From NCBI RefSeq assembly GCF_026586795.1, contig NZ_JAPFGY010000008.1, forward strand, positions 1 through 64,000: a stretch of 64,000 nucleotides of DNA. The letters are read 5' to 3'. The position numbers and the translations under genes were made by a program. This DNA is from Erythrobacter sp. WG. GTDB taxonomy: Bacteria; Pseudomonadota; Alphaproteobacteria; Sphingomonadales; Sphingomonadaceae. Below, piece by piece: positions 48,249 to 58,815 of the stretch. Numbering within the stretch: the first letter of the stretch is position 1; every line of letters begins with the position of its first letter. The notes beneath the pieces are model-generated. The model had not been told where the DNA came from and made no database searches. It saw only the letters and a program-made list of their open reading frames with translations.

Positions 48249-48832
48249 CCCTGATTCTGGCCAGCAAATCCGCCTCGCGTCGGGCGATGCTCGATGCCGC
48301 CGGGGTCGCCTACAGGAGCATCCCCGCCGATATCGACGAGCGGGCGGTCGAGGCAGGGCTGGAGGGCGCAGCGCCGGGCGAAGTCGCAGAGGCACTGGCG
48401 GTCGCCAAGGCCGATGCGGTGGCACAGGGACACCCGCAAGCGCTTGTTCTCGGCTCGGATTCGCTGGTGGTGTGCGCGGGTCGGCGCTTCGACAAGCCGC
48501 GCTCGCGCGAAGAAGCGGGGGAGCATCTGCGATTCTTCTCCGGGCAGGTGATGGAACTCCATTCGGCCGCGGCGCTGGTCAGGGGCGGGGGGTGCGAGTG
48601 GAGCCATGCCAGCCTCGCCCGCCTTCACGTGCGCGATCTTTCCGAGGAATTCATCGAGCATTATCTGGACCTTGAGTGGCCCGCCATCGGGCACACCGTA
48701 GGCGCCTTCCGGATCGAGGGGCCAGGGGTGCAGCTGTTCGACCACATCGAGGGCGACCAGTTCACCGTCCTCGGGATGCCGCTCCTCCCTCTGCTCGGCG
48801 CCCTGCGCGAAGCCGGGGTGCTGATCGCATGA
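48245..48832 (+). CDS. maf: Maf family nucleotide pyrophosphatase
   Basis: A 195-residue nucleoside triphosphate pyrophosphatase of the Maf/YceF family. The N-terminal motif reads ILASKSASRRAMLDAAG, where typical members have SxSPRR, so a Pro is replaced by Ala. VLGSDSLVV contains the catalytic Asp. Such enzymes hydrolyse non-canonical NTPs and influence septation when overproduced. It overlaps both neighbours by ATGA. Confidence 0.9.
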   Translation: MTLILASKSASRRAMLDAAGVAYRSIPADIDERAVEAGLEGAAPGEVAEALAVAKADAVAQGHPQALVLGSDSLVVCAGRRFDKPRSREEAGEHLRFFSGQVMELHSAAALVRGGGCEWSHASLARLHVRDLSEEFIEHYLDLEWPAIGHTVGAFRIEGPGVQLFDHIEGDQFTVLGMPLLPLLGALREAGVLIA

Positions 48833-49710
48833 CCCGCCGCCTTCGAGAGGGCTCAGGACAGGCTTATGCCGAGGTGATCGGCGATCCCATCGCACAATCC
48901 AAGTCCCCGAAAATTCACGGTTTCTGGCTCGAGAAACTCGGGATCGATGCTGACTACCGCGCGTGCCACGTGACCCCCGGTTCCCTCCCCGACCATATCG
49001 CCGCGCGCCGCGCCGACCCGCTGTGGCGGGGTTGCAACGTCACCATGCCGCACAAGCAGGCGGTGATGCCGCTGATCGATGCCATCGCGGCGCCAGCGGA
49101 CCAGATCGGCGCGGTGAACACGGTCTACCCGGGGTCTGGCGGGGGTCTGGAGGGCACCAACACCGATGCTGAAGGCTTCCTGGAGCCGCTTGGGCGGGAC
49201 CTGGCGCGGGCACACTATTTCCGCATGGCCCGCATCCTCGGCACAGGCGGCGCAGCCCGCGCGATCATCAGCGCGCTGGCGAAGGAGGGCTTCACGCTGG
49301 TTGTCGCCGGGCGAGACCCGGGCAAGGCCCGCGCGCTCCTCGAAGAACTGGCCCCTGCAGGCGAGCACCACGCCATCGACATGGCCCACTTCGCCGATCC
49401 CACCGACTTTCCCTTCGACGACCGCGAGGGCTGCCTCGATCTGGTCGTCAACGCCTCGAGCCTCGGCATGACGGGCCAGCCGCCGCTCGCCTTCGACTGG
49501 AGCCACGCCCCGCCCGGCGCCATCGCCTACGATATCGTCACCGCGCCGGTGGACACGCCCTTCCTTCAGAGCGCGCGCGCGAGGGGCCACCGGACCATCG
49601 ACGGGCTGGCCATGCTGATCGGGCAGGCGGCCATCGCCTTTGCGCACTTCTTCGGCCAGCCGCCCCCGCGCGAACATGATGCCGAACTGCGGAAAATCCT
49701 CACCTCATGA
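48829..49710 (+). CDS. aroE: Shikimate dehydrogenase
   Basis: A 293-residue NADPH enzyme reducing 3-dehydroshikimate to shikimate. Motifs seen are GDPIAQSKSPKIHGFWL, NVTMPHKQ with the catalytic lysine, GTGGAARAI for NADP and VNASSLGMTG. The region GAVNTVYPGSGGGLEGTNTD contains a 28-base dispersed repeat on the minus strand (49123-49150) exactly in the loop before NTDAEGF. It shares ATGA overlaps with maf and coaE. Confidence 0.95.
   Translation: MTRRLREGSGQAYAEVIGDPIAQSKSPKIHGFWLEKLGIDADYRACHVTPGSLPDHIAARRADPLWRGCNVTMPHKQAVMPLIDAIAAPADQIGAVNTVYPGSGGGLEGTNTDAEGFLEPLGRDLARAHYFRMARILGTGGAARAIISALAKEGFTLVVAGRDPGKARALLEELAPAGEHHAIDMAHFADPTDFPFDDREGCLDLVVNASSLGMTGQPPLAFDWSHAPPGAIAYDIVTAPVDTPFLQSARARGHRTIDGLAMLIGQAAIAFAHFFGQPPPREHDAELRKILTS
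49123..49150 (-). repeat. Copy of the dispersed 28-base repeat inside aroE
   Basis: Read on the minus strand this begins CCAGACCCCCGCCAGACCCC and ends TAGAC. Its first 20 bases equal those of 25696-25715 in the helicase gene, and 25 of 28 positions match overall. In the AroE frame it encodes a glycine-rich loop (PGSGGGLEG region). Confidence 0.75.
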
Positions 49711-50291
49711 CCAGCCCCAGGATCATCGGCCTTACCGGCTCCATCGGCATGGGCAAGTCGACCGTCGCGGCGATGTTTGCCGAGGCCGGCATCCCGGTGT
49801 TCGACGCCGATGCCGAGGTGCGTGCGATGCAGGGGCCGGGGGGTGAGCTCCTCCCCGCCATCGAGGCCGCCTTCCCCGGATCGACCGGGCCGCAGGGTGT
49901 GGACCGCGACCGGCTCGGCCAGCAGGTCTTTGCCGACAAGGAAGCGCTTCACCGGCTCGAGGCGATCGTCCACCCGGCGGTCGGGGCGAGGCGCGCCGCC
50001 TTTCTCGCGGCCAACCAGGACAAGCGCGCCGTCGTCTTCGACATCCCGCTGCTGTTCGAGCGCGGCGGGCACGAATCGGTCGATCTTATCGTCGTCGTCT
50101 CCGCGCCCGAGGCCGTCCAGCGCGCCCGCGTCCTCGCCCGCCCCGGCATGACGCCCGAGAAGTTCGCCCACATCGTCGGGCTGCAACTCCACGACTCCCA
50201 CAAGCGCGAGCGCGCGCATCACGTCATCGACACCGGCACCTCGCTCGAGGAGACCCGCGCCCAGGTCGCAGGCCTCATCGCCTCGCTCTGA
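49707..50291 (+). CDS. coaE: Dephospho-CoA kinase
   Basis: A 194-residue P-loop kinase that phosphorylates dephospho-CoA in the last step of CoA synthesis. Walker A GSIGMGKST lies at about residues 10-18, with FDADAEV, VVFDIPLLFE and VSAPEAVQRARVLAR following. The ATG overlaps the aroE stop. Conserved position between aroE and dnaQ beside the origin. Confidence 0.94.
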   Translation: MTSPRIIGLTGSIGMGKSTVAAMFAEAGIPVFDADAEVRAMQGPGGELLPAIEAAFPGSTGPQGVDRDRLGQQVFADKEALHRLEAIVHPAVGARRAAFLAANQDKRAVVFDIPLLFERGGHESVDLIVVVSAPEAVQRARVLARPGMTPEKFAHIVGLQLHDSHKRERAHHVIDTGTSLEETRAQVAGLIASL

Positions 50292-50354
50292 ACCGTTCAA
50301 TTTGATGCAAGCCGCCCCTTGCAAGTCCCCGGACTTGGGCAGATAGTGCATCAA

Positions 50355-51059
50355 ATGCGTGAGGTCATTTTCGACACCGAAACCACCGGGCTCGATCCCA
50401 AGACGGGGGACCGCATGGTGGAAATCGGCTGTGTCGAAATGATCGGCCGGGTCGAGACCGGCCGCACCTTCCACGCCTATTTCAACCCCGATCGCGATAT
50501 GCCGGTGGAGGCCGAACGGGTCCACGGCTTGTCCGCCGCCTTCCTCGCCACCAAGCCGCGCTTTGCTGAAAGTGCCGACGAACTGCTCGAATTTCTCGGC
50601 GATGCCCCGCTCGTCGCGCACAATGCGGGCTTCGACTTCGGCTTCCTCAATGCCGAGCTGGAACTGGCCGGGCGCGCGCCCGTCAGCCTCGATCGCATGG
50701 TCGACACCGTCGCCATCGCCCGCCGCAAGCATCCGGGCGCCAAGCTCAGCCTCGATGCGCTGTGCACCCGCTACGGCATCGACCGCTCGCACCGCGTGAA
50801 GCACGGCGCGCTGCTCGATGCCGAGCTGCTCGCGCAGGTCTATGTCGAACTCACCGGCGGGCGGCAGATCGGGCTCGGCCTGATCGACGGGCCGGCCGAA
50901 GCCGTTCCCGTTCTCGACGCCGCACCTGCGGCCCCCTGGTATCGCCCCGCCCCCGACCGGCCGCGGCGCGAGCCCCGTCCCCATGCCGCCAGCCCGGAGG
51001 AGCTGGAGCGTCACCGCGCGTTCATCGCCGGAATCAAGGACGCGATCTGGGCCGCTTGA
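50355..51059 (+). CDS. dnaQ: DNA polymerase III epsilon subunit (proofreading exonuclease)
   Basis: A 234-residue 3'-5' exonuclease of the replicative polymerase. Exo I is VIFDTETTGLDP, Exo II AHNAGFDFGFLNAEL, and the Exo IIIepsilon box RVKHGALLDAELLAQVY. The C-terminal tail is Pro-rich (WYRPAPDRPRREPRP). ATG 50355 fits the family start. It ends the block conserved next to the origin; secB, which follows in Caulobacter, is not here. Confidence 0.95.
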   Translation: MREVIFDTETTGLDPKTGDRMVEIGCVEMIGRVETGRTFHAYFNPDRDMPVEAERVHGLSAAFLATKPRFAESADELLEFLGDAPLVAHNAGFDFGFLNAELELAGRAPVSLDRMVDTVAIARRKHPGAKLSLDALCTRYGIDRSHRVKHGALLDAELLAQVYVELTGGRQIGLGLIDGPAEAVPVLDAAPAAPWYRPAPDRPRREPRPHAASPEELERHRAFIAGIKDAIWAA

Positions 51060-51122
51060 AGCCCGGACGCCCGACACCACCTCAACCCTGGGATCCTCAT
51101 CACTGACGGGAGGACTGCATTC

Positions 51123-51689
51123 ATGGACATTCGGATTTCCGGCCACCAGATGGACACCGGCGCCGCGCTGCAAACCCATGCGAGCGAGCGCCTGGGCGCG
51201 ATCGTCGACAAGTATTTCGACCGTGCGCTGTCCAGCCACGTGACCTTCGGCAAGGCGCCGGCGGGCTCCTTCACCTGCGATATCGTCACGCACGTGATGC
51301 AGGGGCTGATCCTGAAGGCGCAGGGCACCGCGCACGATGTCCATGTCGCCTTCGACGATGCGGTCGGCAAGATCGAGAAGCAGCTGCGCCGCTACAAGCG
51401 CCGCCTCACCTCGCGCCACGAACAGGCGAGCTACGCGCGCGGCGAGGAAGAGGCCGCCTACACGATCTTCGCGGTCGAGGAGGACGAGGAGGAGGAAGTC
51501 GTCGCCGAGGCGCCGCTGGTGATCGCCGAGACCCGCGTCGACATCCCGACGGCGAGCGTGGCGGACGCGGTGATGCTGATGGACCTCAGGAATACCAGCG
51601 CGCTGTTCTTCAAAAACGCTGGCACGGGGCGGCATAATATGGTTTATCGGCGTGCCGACGGTTCGATCGGATGGGTCGAGCCAAGATAG
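51123..51689 (+). CDS. hpf: Ribosome hibernation-promoting factor, long form
   Basis: A 188-residue long HPF. The N-terminal S30AE domain (about 1-100) begins MDIRISGHQMDTGAALQTHA and has KIEKQLRRYKRRLTSRHE. An acidic linker EEDEEEEVV follows. The C-terminal dimerisation domain reads MDLRNTSALFFKNAGTGRHN and VYRRADGSIGWVEPR. It promotes 100S ribosome dimers in stationary phase. hpf upstream of ptsN matches the usual rpoN-hpf-ptsN arrangement, but rpoN is absent here. Confidence 0.94.
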   Translation: MDIRISGHQMDTGAALQTHASERLGAIVDKYFDRALSSHVTFGKAPAGSFTCDIVTHVMQGLILKAQGTAHDVHVAFDDAVGKIEKQLRRYKRRLTSRHEQASYARGEEEAAYTIFAVEEDEEEEVVAEAPLVIAETRVDIPTASVADAVMLMDLRNTSALFFKNAGTGRHNMVYRRADGSIGWVEPR

Positions 51690-51843
51690 GGTCTGGTGAC
51701 AGTTTTGCGTTAAGGGCAAAGCGCCACTATCGACAAGCCCAGGCGGCGGCAGCAGGGGGGGCTCCGCCCCGGACGGCAGGCTCTTGCAGCATGACCGGAC
51801 CGGATTGTGCCACTGGGCCGCAGGCTACGGGATTCGTGACAAG

Positions 51844-52305
51844 ATGGACGTCAACCTCGCTCTTTCTCCGCAGGCCATCGCCTTTGCGCGGCTGGACACC
51901 AAGCCCAAGGTGCTGGCCCGCACCGCGCAGCTGCTGAGTTCGGCCTATGGCGTGGGCGAGGCCGAGGTGCTCGAGAACCTTGAAGCGCGCGAGGCGCTGG
52001 GGAGCACCGGGTTCGGGCGCGGGGTCGCGATCCCGCATTGCCGCAGCAAGGATATCCGCCGCCCCAGCCTCGCGCTGATCCGGCTGGAGGCACCGATCGA
52101 CTTCGCCGCGGCGGATTCGCGCCCCGTCACGCTGGTGTGCGGGCTGGTCTCGCCCGAAAATGCCGGCGCCACGCACCTCCACGCGCTCGCGGCGATCTCG
52201 CGGCTGACGCGGGACGAGACGATGCTCCAGATGCTCGCCGATTCGCCGGATACCGAGGCGGCCTATGCGCTGCTGACCAACCAGTTCCTGCGCACCGCGG
52301 CCTGA
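51844..52305 (+). CDS. ptsN: PTS IIA-like nitrogen regulatory protein PtsN
   Basis: A 153-residue EIIA-Ntr. The phosphorylatable histidine is in GVAIPHCRSK (about residue 64), with KPKVLARTAQLLSSAYGV and LVCGLVSPENAGATHLHALA around the conserved fold. It is the regulatory end of the nitrogen PTS, modulating potassium and nitrogen metabolism in other bacteria. The start ATG 51844 is 154 bases after hpf, a gap with no clear terminator. Confidence 0.9.
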   Translation: MDVNLALSPQAIAFARLDTKPKVLARTAQLLSSAYGVGEAEVLENLEAREALGSTGFGRGVAIPHCRSKDIRRPSLALIRLEAPIDFAAADSRPVTLVCGLVSPENAGATHLHALAAISRLTRDETMLQMLADSPDTEAAYALLTNQFLRTAA

Positions 52306-52322
52306 TCGCCCCACCACCCGCC

Positions 52323-52811
52323 ATGGCTGCCAGCGTCGATCTCCCTTCGCCGAGCGGGGCCGAGCAGCATTACCGGGCGCTCGAGCGGCTCTATGCCTCG
52401 GCGCCGGTCAACGCCAAGTTCGCCTCGAGGCTGCACATCCCGGGCGAGGGCCGCTCGAAGCTGACCTTCACGGTGACCCCCGAGGATTATCATGCGGCAG
52501 GCGCTGCGCACGGGACGATCTATTTCAAGATGCTCGACGATGCGGCCTTCTATGCCGCGAACACGCTGGCGACCGACCGCTTCCTCCTCACCACCAGCTT
52601 CAACCTCCACTTCACCAAGCCGGTCCGCGCCGGCACGGTGACGGCCGAGGGCCGCTGGGTGAGCGGGCGCCGCCGCGTGTTCGTCGCCGAGGCGCGACTG
52701 GTGGACGCCGAGGGCGAGGAGATCGGGCGCGGCACGGGCACCTTCATGCGCAGCCGCATCGCGCTCTCGAGCCTGCCGGGCTATGCGGCCGCCGGGCCTT
52801 CCGGGCTGTGA
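52323..52811 (+). CDS. PaaI-type thioesterase (hotdog fold)
   Basis: A 162-residue hotdog-fold thioesterase. The core HGTIYFKMLDDAAFYAANTL and LTTSFNLHFTKPVRAGTVTA matches the 4HBT/PaaI group. No catalytic carboxylate other than the Asp of DDAAF is certain. It lies 17 bases behind ptsN and overlaps the DUF1491 gene by four bases. Confidence 0.85.
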   Translation: MAASVDLPSPSGAEQHYRALERLYASAPVNAKFASRLHIPGEGRSKLTFTVTPEDYHAAGAAHGTIYFKMLDDAAFYAANTLATDRFLLTTSFNLHFTKPVRAGTVTAEGRWVSGRRRVFVAEARLVDAEGEEIGRGTGTFMRSRIALSSLPGYAAAGPSGL

Positions 52812-53149
52812 GCGGACGGCTCCCCGCCCACCTCGAGGCGAGCGCGATCATTCGCCGCGCCGAGGCACAGGGGGGATTCGCGACGGTGCTCGCCAAGGGC
52901 GAGCGCGACGCGGGGACGATCCTGCTGGTGACTTCGTGTCACGGCAGGGACGCTGTGCTGCACGAAAGGATGCCGCAGCTCGACGGTTCGCGCAGCTTTG
53001 TTGCGACGAGACGAGAAGATGCTGAAAAGCCTTGGGAATTCGGTGAATATCTGGACCGCAGGCGCCAGCAGGACCCCGATAGCTGGCTAATCGAGGTTAA
53101 TATCGCGGATCCGCAACGCTTCGTCGCGGGCTGCGACGAATCGAGTTGA
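52808..53149 (+). CDS. DUF1491 family protein
   Basis: A 113-residue protein with the family core RLPAHLEASAIIRRAEAQGGFATVLAKGE (written here in parts: RLPAHLEASAIIRR, GGFATVLAKG, DAGTILLVTS) and the end DPDSWLIEVNIADPQRFV. The GTG start overlaps the thioesterase stop. Alphaproteobacterial, function unknown. Last gene of the plus-strand run before a 188-base gap with a palindrome. Confidence 0.82.
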   Translation: MSGRLPAHLEASAIIRRAEAQGGFATVLAKGERDAGTILLVTSCHGRDAVLHERMPQLDGSRSFVATRREDAEKPWEFGEYLDRRRQQDPDSWLIEVNIADPQRFVAGCDESS

Positions 53150-53264
53150 CGTAAACGGCAAGCGCAGCCAGAGCGCCGCCACTCCCAAGCGCAGGCTGGC
53201 AGGGCGGCAATTCGGCCGCAGCGCCAGCACGCAGACGGGGAGCGGCCGGCAGGCTTCTTCGAAC

Positions 53265-53284
53265 CCGATAAACCGATTTATCGG
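53265..53284. promoter_or_regulatory. Palindrome upstream of the cell wall hydrolase gene (possible operator)
   Basis: Perfect arms CCGATAAA (53265-53272) and TTTATCGG (53277-53284) with a four-base spacer, 53 bases before the start of the SleB-type hydrolase. The AT content is high for this genome. A repressor or activator site is a reasonable inference; no regulator is known. Confidence 0.5.
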
Positions 53285-53337
53285 ACAAAGGTTCCCGCCT
53301 GCGCCCGTGCGCGCTCACCGCCCGATTTGCAGAGTTC

Positions 53338-53985
53338 ATGAGTCGCAAGACCGCGTTTTCCGCGATCGCCGCCCTGGCGTTCGCCACCACGATGTTCCCG
53401 GCCGGCAACCATGCCGTCGCCCTGGCCGAAGCCGCCAGCGAACATCTCGCCTCCCCCGCTCCGGCCGCTGCGCCCGAATTGGTGCCTGCCGCCGTCGAGA
53501 CGGTGTCCGAGCCGGTCGTCCAACCGCTCGCCCCGGCGGCCCCCGAGGCCCCCGCCCTCACCGAAGCCGGATCGCTCGCCGAGATGGTGCGCATGATCGA
53601 CACCGCCGCGCCGATGAGCGCGGAGCTGCGCTGCCTTGCCGGCGCGGTCTATTTCGAGGCCCGCGGCGAGCCGCTTGCCGGGCAGCTGGCGGTCGCGCAG
53701 GTGATCGTCAACCGCACCGAGGACGGGCGCTTCCCGCGCTCCTATTGCGGTGTCGTCGCCCAGCCCGGGCAATTCTCCTTCATGCGCGGCCGCAAGATGC
53801 CGAAGGTCCGCGAAGGCTCCCCCGCCTGGAACCGCGCCGTCGCCATCGCGACGATTGCCGACAAGGGTCTGTGGGAATCCGAGGCGGAGGACGCGGTGTT
53901 CTTCCACGCCCGCTATGTCCGACCCGGCTGGAGCGCGGGCAAGACCCGCCTCGCGCAGATCGACACGCACATTTTCTATCGGTGA
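53338..53985 (+). CDS. SleB-type cell wall hydrolase
   Basis: A 215-residue predicted periplasmic hydrolase of the Hydrolase_2/SleB family. A signal-like N-terminus (AFSAIAALAFATTMFPAGNH) and an Ala/Pro/Glu-rich linker precede the catalytic domain from about residue 95. That domain has LRCLAGAVYFEARGEPLAGQ with the key Glu, VIVNRTEDGRFPRSYCGVVA and FSFMRGRKMP. It acts on the peptidoglycan glycan strand. Confidence 0.88.
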   Translation: MSRKTAFSAIAALAFATTMFPAGNHAVALAEAASEHLASPAPAAAPELVPAAVETVSEPVVQPLAPAAPEAPALTEAGSLAEMVRMIDTAAPMSAELRCLAGAVYFEARGEPLAGQLAVAQVIVNRTEDGRFPRSYCGVVAQPGQFSFMRGRKMPKVREGSPAWNRAVAIATIADKGLWESEAEDAVFFHARYVRPGWSAGKTRLAQIDTHIFYR

Positions 53986-54075
53986 TCCTCGCCGCGTTTC
54001 GCCCTTCGGGCGAGCGGCTGCGGGCGCCCCTTCGGGCTTGCGGCCCTGCGGGCCGATCACCGCCTCATGGCTGCA

Positions 54076-54870
54076 TCAGGTGCTGAGACGCACCCAGACA
54101 GGCGTGTGGTCGCTCGCCTTCTCGCGCCCGCGATAGGCCTTGTCGACGCCGCAGGCCGCGAGCCGGTCGGCGCATTCGGGCGAGAGCAGGATGTGGTCGA
54201 TCCGAAAGCCGTGATCACGCTGCCACGCCCCCGCCTGATAGTCCCAATAGGTCCACACCCCCCCGCGCGGATTATGGGTGCGGATTGCGTCCACCCAGCC
54301 ATCGGCGAGCAGGCGCGCATAGGCGGCGCGGCTTTCGGGCTGCATCAAAGCGTCGGCGGCCATCGCTTTCACCGACCAGACATCGTCGTCGTGCGGGATG
54401 ACGTTGAAGTCGCCGAGCACCACCGCCGGCACCTCCTCGGCCCAGATCTCGGCCATCCGCTCGCGCAGCCGCGCCATCCAGGCGAGCTTGTAGGTGAACT
54501 TCGGCCCCGGATGCGGGTTGCCGTTGGGGAGGTAGAGGCAAGCGATCCTCACCCCTGACACGTCCGCCTCGAGATAACGCGCCTGCTCCTCGTCGCCCTC
54601 ATTCGGGCCGGGAATGCCGAGCCCGCGGCGCACCTCGGTGCAGGTGTAGCCCGCGCGCGTATCGACAAGGATCGCAACGCCGTTGAAGGCCTTCTGCCCG
54701 TGGGTGAGGACGGCATAGCCCAGCGCCTCGATCTCGGCGGCCGGAAAGCCCTCGTCCTGCGACTTGATCTCCTGCAGGCACGCGACCGCCGGACGGGTCT
54801 CCTCCAGCCATTCGAGAAGGCGCGGCAGGCGGGCCTTGATGCCGTTGATGTTGTAGGTGGCGATCTTCAT
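54076..54870 (-). CDS. xth: Exodeoxyribonuclease III
   Basis: A 264-residue AP endonuclease/3'-5' exonuclease. Motifs seen are MKIATYNINGIKARLPRLLE, ACLQEIKSQDE with the metal Glu, LGDFNVIPHDDDVW and the C-terminal catalytic SDHTPVWV. It removes 3' blocks and incises abasic sites in base excision repair. Single minus-strand gene convergent with the cell wall hydrolase. Confidence 0.94.
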   Translation of the reverse strand: MKIATYNINGIKARLPRLLEWLEETRPAVACLQEIKSQDEGFPAAEIEALGYAVLTHGQKAFNGVAILVDTRAGYTCTEVRRGLGIPGPNEGDEEQARYLEADVSGVRIACLYLPNGNPHPGPKFTYKLAWMARLRERMAEIWAEEVPAVVLGDFNVIPHDDDVWSVKAMAADALMQPESRAAYARLLADGWVDAIRTHNPRGGVWTYWDYQAGAWQRDHGFRIDHILLSPECADRLAACGVDKAYRGREKASDHTPVWVRLST

Positions 54871-54908
54871 GCGCGCCCTGATGCCCGAAAGGCCCGCGCG
54901 GGTCTAAC

Positions 54909-55241
54909 TCAAATCCCGAAGCTCGCCCCGCAGCCGCAGCCGGCGGCCGCCTGCGGATTCTCGACCTTGAAGGCTGCGCCGCCCAGCGACTCGACGAAAT
55001 CCACCGTGCTGCCGGCGATCAGATCGAGGCTCATGGGATCGACCACCAGTTTGACCCCGTCGGTTTCGGAAACGGAATCATCGGGTTCGGCACATTCGGC
55101 GAGGTCGAACTTGTACTGGAAACCCGAGCATCCCCCGCCCTCGACCGCGAGACGCAGGATCGCCGGTCGCGACTGCTTCTGCGCGATCAAGGCAACGCGC
55201 TTGGCGGCAGACGGGGTGAGGATCAGGGGCTCGGCGCTCAT
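54909..55241 (-). CDS. Iron-sulfur cluster insertion protein (ErpA/HesB-IscA family)
   Basis: A 110-residue A-type carrier. The three cluster-binding cysteines are in GGGCSGFQYKF and the C-terminal CGCGASFGI. FVESLGGAAFKVENPQA precedes them. It transfers Fe-S clusters to apo-proteins, as ErpA does. It is 38 bases upstream of exonuclease III on the same strand. The ErpA/IscA distinction cannot be made from sequence alone. Confidence 0.88.
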   Translation of the reverse strand: MSAEPLILTPSAAKRVALIAQKQSRPAILRLAVEGGGCSGFQYKFDLAECAEPDDSVSETDGVKLVVDPMSLDLIAGSTVDFVESLGGAAFKVENPQAAAGCGCGASFGI

Positions 55242-55281
55242 GGCGCCAAGGTAATGCGCGCCGGGCCGATCCTCAAGTCTG

Positions 55282-55713
55282 TCACGCAACCGTGATATAT
55301 TGCCGCAGCGCCTCGGCCTCGTGGGTGACCTCGTCCATCTTGTGCTTCACGAGATCGCCGATCGAGATGAAGGCGACCAGCTCGCCGTTCTCGACCACCG
55401 GGAAGTGGCGGAAGCGGCGGCGGGTCATCATGCCGAGCGCCTCGTCCACCGTGGTGGCGGGCTCGACGGTGACGGCGGGCGAGGTCATGATCGTCTCCAC
55501 CGGCTGGTCGAGGCAGGTGCTGCCCTTCTCGGCGAGGCAGTAGATCACGTCACGCTCGGAGACGATGCCGACCACCCGGCCCTCGCGCAGCACCGGCAGC
55601 GCGCCGATCCGGCGGGTGGCGAGGGTCTGCACGACCTCGTGGACCGGGGTGGTGCAATCGCAGGCGACGATCTCGGACGGGCCGCGCCGTTCGATGATGC
55701 GGGCAACAGTCAT
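55282..55713 (-). CDS. CBS-domain protein (tandem pair)
   Basis: A 143-residue protein made of two CBS domains (about 8-60 and 75-130): VHEVVQTLATRRIGALPVL with VGIVSERDVI, and VDEALGMMTRRRFRHFPVV with LVAFISIGDLVKHKM. Such pairs bind adenine nucleotides and act as sensor modules. There is no attached effector domain. It is a free-standing small regulator of unknown target. Confidence 0.88.
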   Translation of the reverse strand: MTVARIIERRGPSEIVACDCTTPVHEVVQTLATRRIGALPVLREGRVVGIVSERDVIYCLAEKGSTCLDQPVETIMTSPAVTVEPATTVDEALGMMTRRRFRHFPVVENGELVAFISIGDLVKHKMDEVTHEAEALRQYITVA

Positions 55714-55858
55714 GGCAATCTCCTCTTCCCCCACGGAAAATGCCACGATTCGCAGGCAAAGGCGAATCCGCCTGCCGAAGGGTGCCTTGCGCCGCACGCC
55801 GTGCCCCTTGCAGCTTTCGCGCGTTGCCAAGCGCCGCGGCGCGGGCCATGTCGGAAGG

Positions 55859-56170
55859 ATGACCCGCAAGAGCCCCCTCGACGATCCCGCCAACGCCGCC
55901 CACGCCTGGGCGCGCTACCGGCGGATCATGAAGCTGCTGCTGGCGGCGACGGTGCTGGTGGTGGCCATCGCGGTGGGCGTGCTGTTCGCCTTCAATGGCG
56001 CGATCTCGGTGCATTTCTACATTGCGGTGGCGCTGGGGATCAGCCTGACGATGCTGCTTGGCGGCGGGCTGATGGGGCTGATGTTCCTGTCGAACGGCAC
56101 GGGGCACGACGAATCGGTCGACAACCAGATGCCCGGCCGTGACGAGCTGTGGAGCCCGCGCGAGGATTAA
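55859..56170 (+). CDS. Small two-helix membrane protein of unknown function
   Basis: A 103-residue protein with two hydrophobic segments, LLLAATVLVVAIAVGVLFAF and AVALGISLTMLLGGGLMGLM, flanked by charged ends (MTRKSPLDDPANAAHAWARY and NGTGHDESVDNQMPGRDELW). It has no signal peptide or recognisable domain. ATG 55859 is preceded by GGAAGG. Its stop overlaps the convergent ferredoxin gene by four bases. Confidence 0.75.
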   Translation: MTRKSPLDDPANAAHAWARYRRIMKLLLAATVLVVAIAVGVLFAFNGAISVHFYIAVALGISLTMLLGGGLMGLMFLSNGTGHDESVDNQMPGRDELWSPRED

Positions 56171-56588
56171 TCCTCGCCGGCGAGCTTCGCCGTCAGCCGA
56201 AAGTCCTCCACCGGGACGCCGCCGATGAGGTGCTCCTGGATGATCCGTTCAAGCACCGCAGGGCTGCACGAGTGGTACCACACCCCGTCCGGCCAAACGA
56301 CCGCGATGGGCCCTGCGGCGCAAATCTGGAAGCAGTCGGCCTTGGTGCGCTGCACCCCGCCGCCCGGTCCGCGCCGGCTGTCCGGCCCGCGCCGGGGCCC
56401 GACGAGCCCGAGCTCCTTGAGCCGCGACTTGAGAAACCCCCACGCCTCCTCGCCCGCCTCGCGCGAGCAGCATTTCTGCTTCTCGGACACGGCGCACAGC
56501 AGGATGTGCCGCCCGACCGCGGTGCCCTCGCGCGGATCGCCATAGTGCTTGGCGAGCGAATGCCGCGCGGCGACGAGCGTCTGGTCGC

Positions 56589-56592
<4 letters not shown>
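56167..56592 (-). CDS. (2Fe-2S) ferredoxin domain protein
   Basis: A 141-residue thioredoxin-fold ferredoxin. Cysteines occur in LLCAVSEKQKCC and DCFQICAAGP, the layout of [2Fe-2S] ferredoxins of this fold. The region between is basic and glycine-rich (GPRRGPDSRRGPGGG). The GTG start overlaps the S9 peptidase stop (GTGA). Electron partner unknown. Confidence 0.8.
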
Positions 56593-58763
<2,171 letters not shown>

Positions 58764-58815
58764 GGCCGCCGGACTAGCCCGCTTGGCGCGCGGGCGCCAG
58801 CCCCGCGGCGGCGGG

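Noticed and set aside
53990-54075. Several small hairpins (GCCC-ttc-GGGC type) after the cell wall hydrolase gene
   Set aside because: Each stem is four to six bases without T-tract, common in this base composition.
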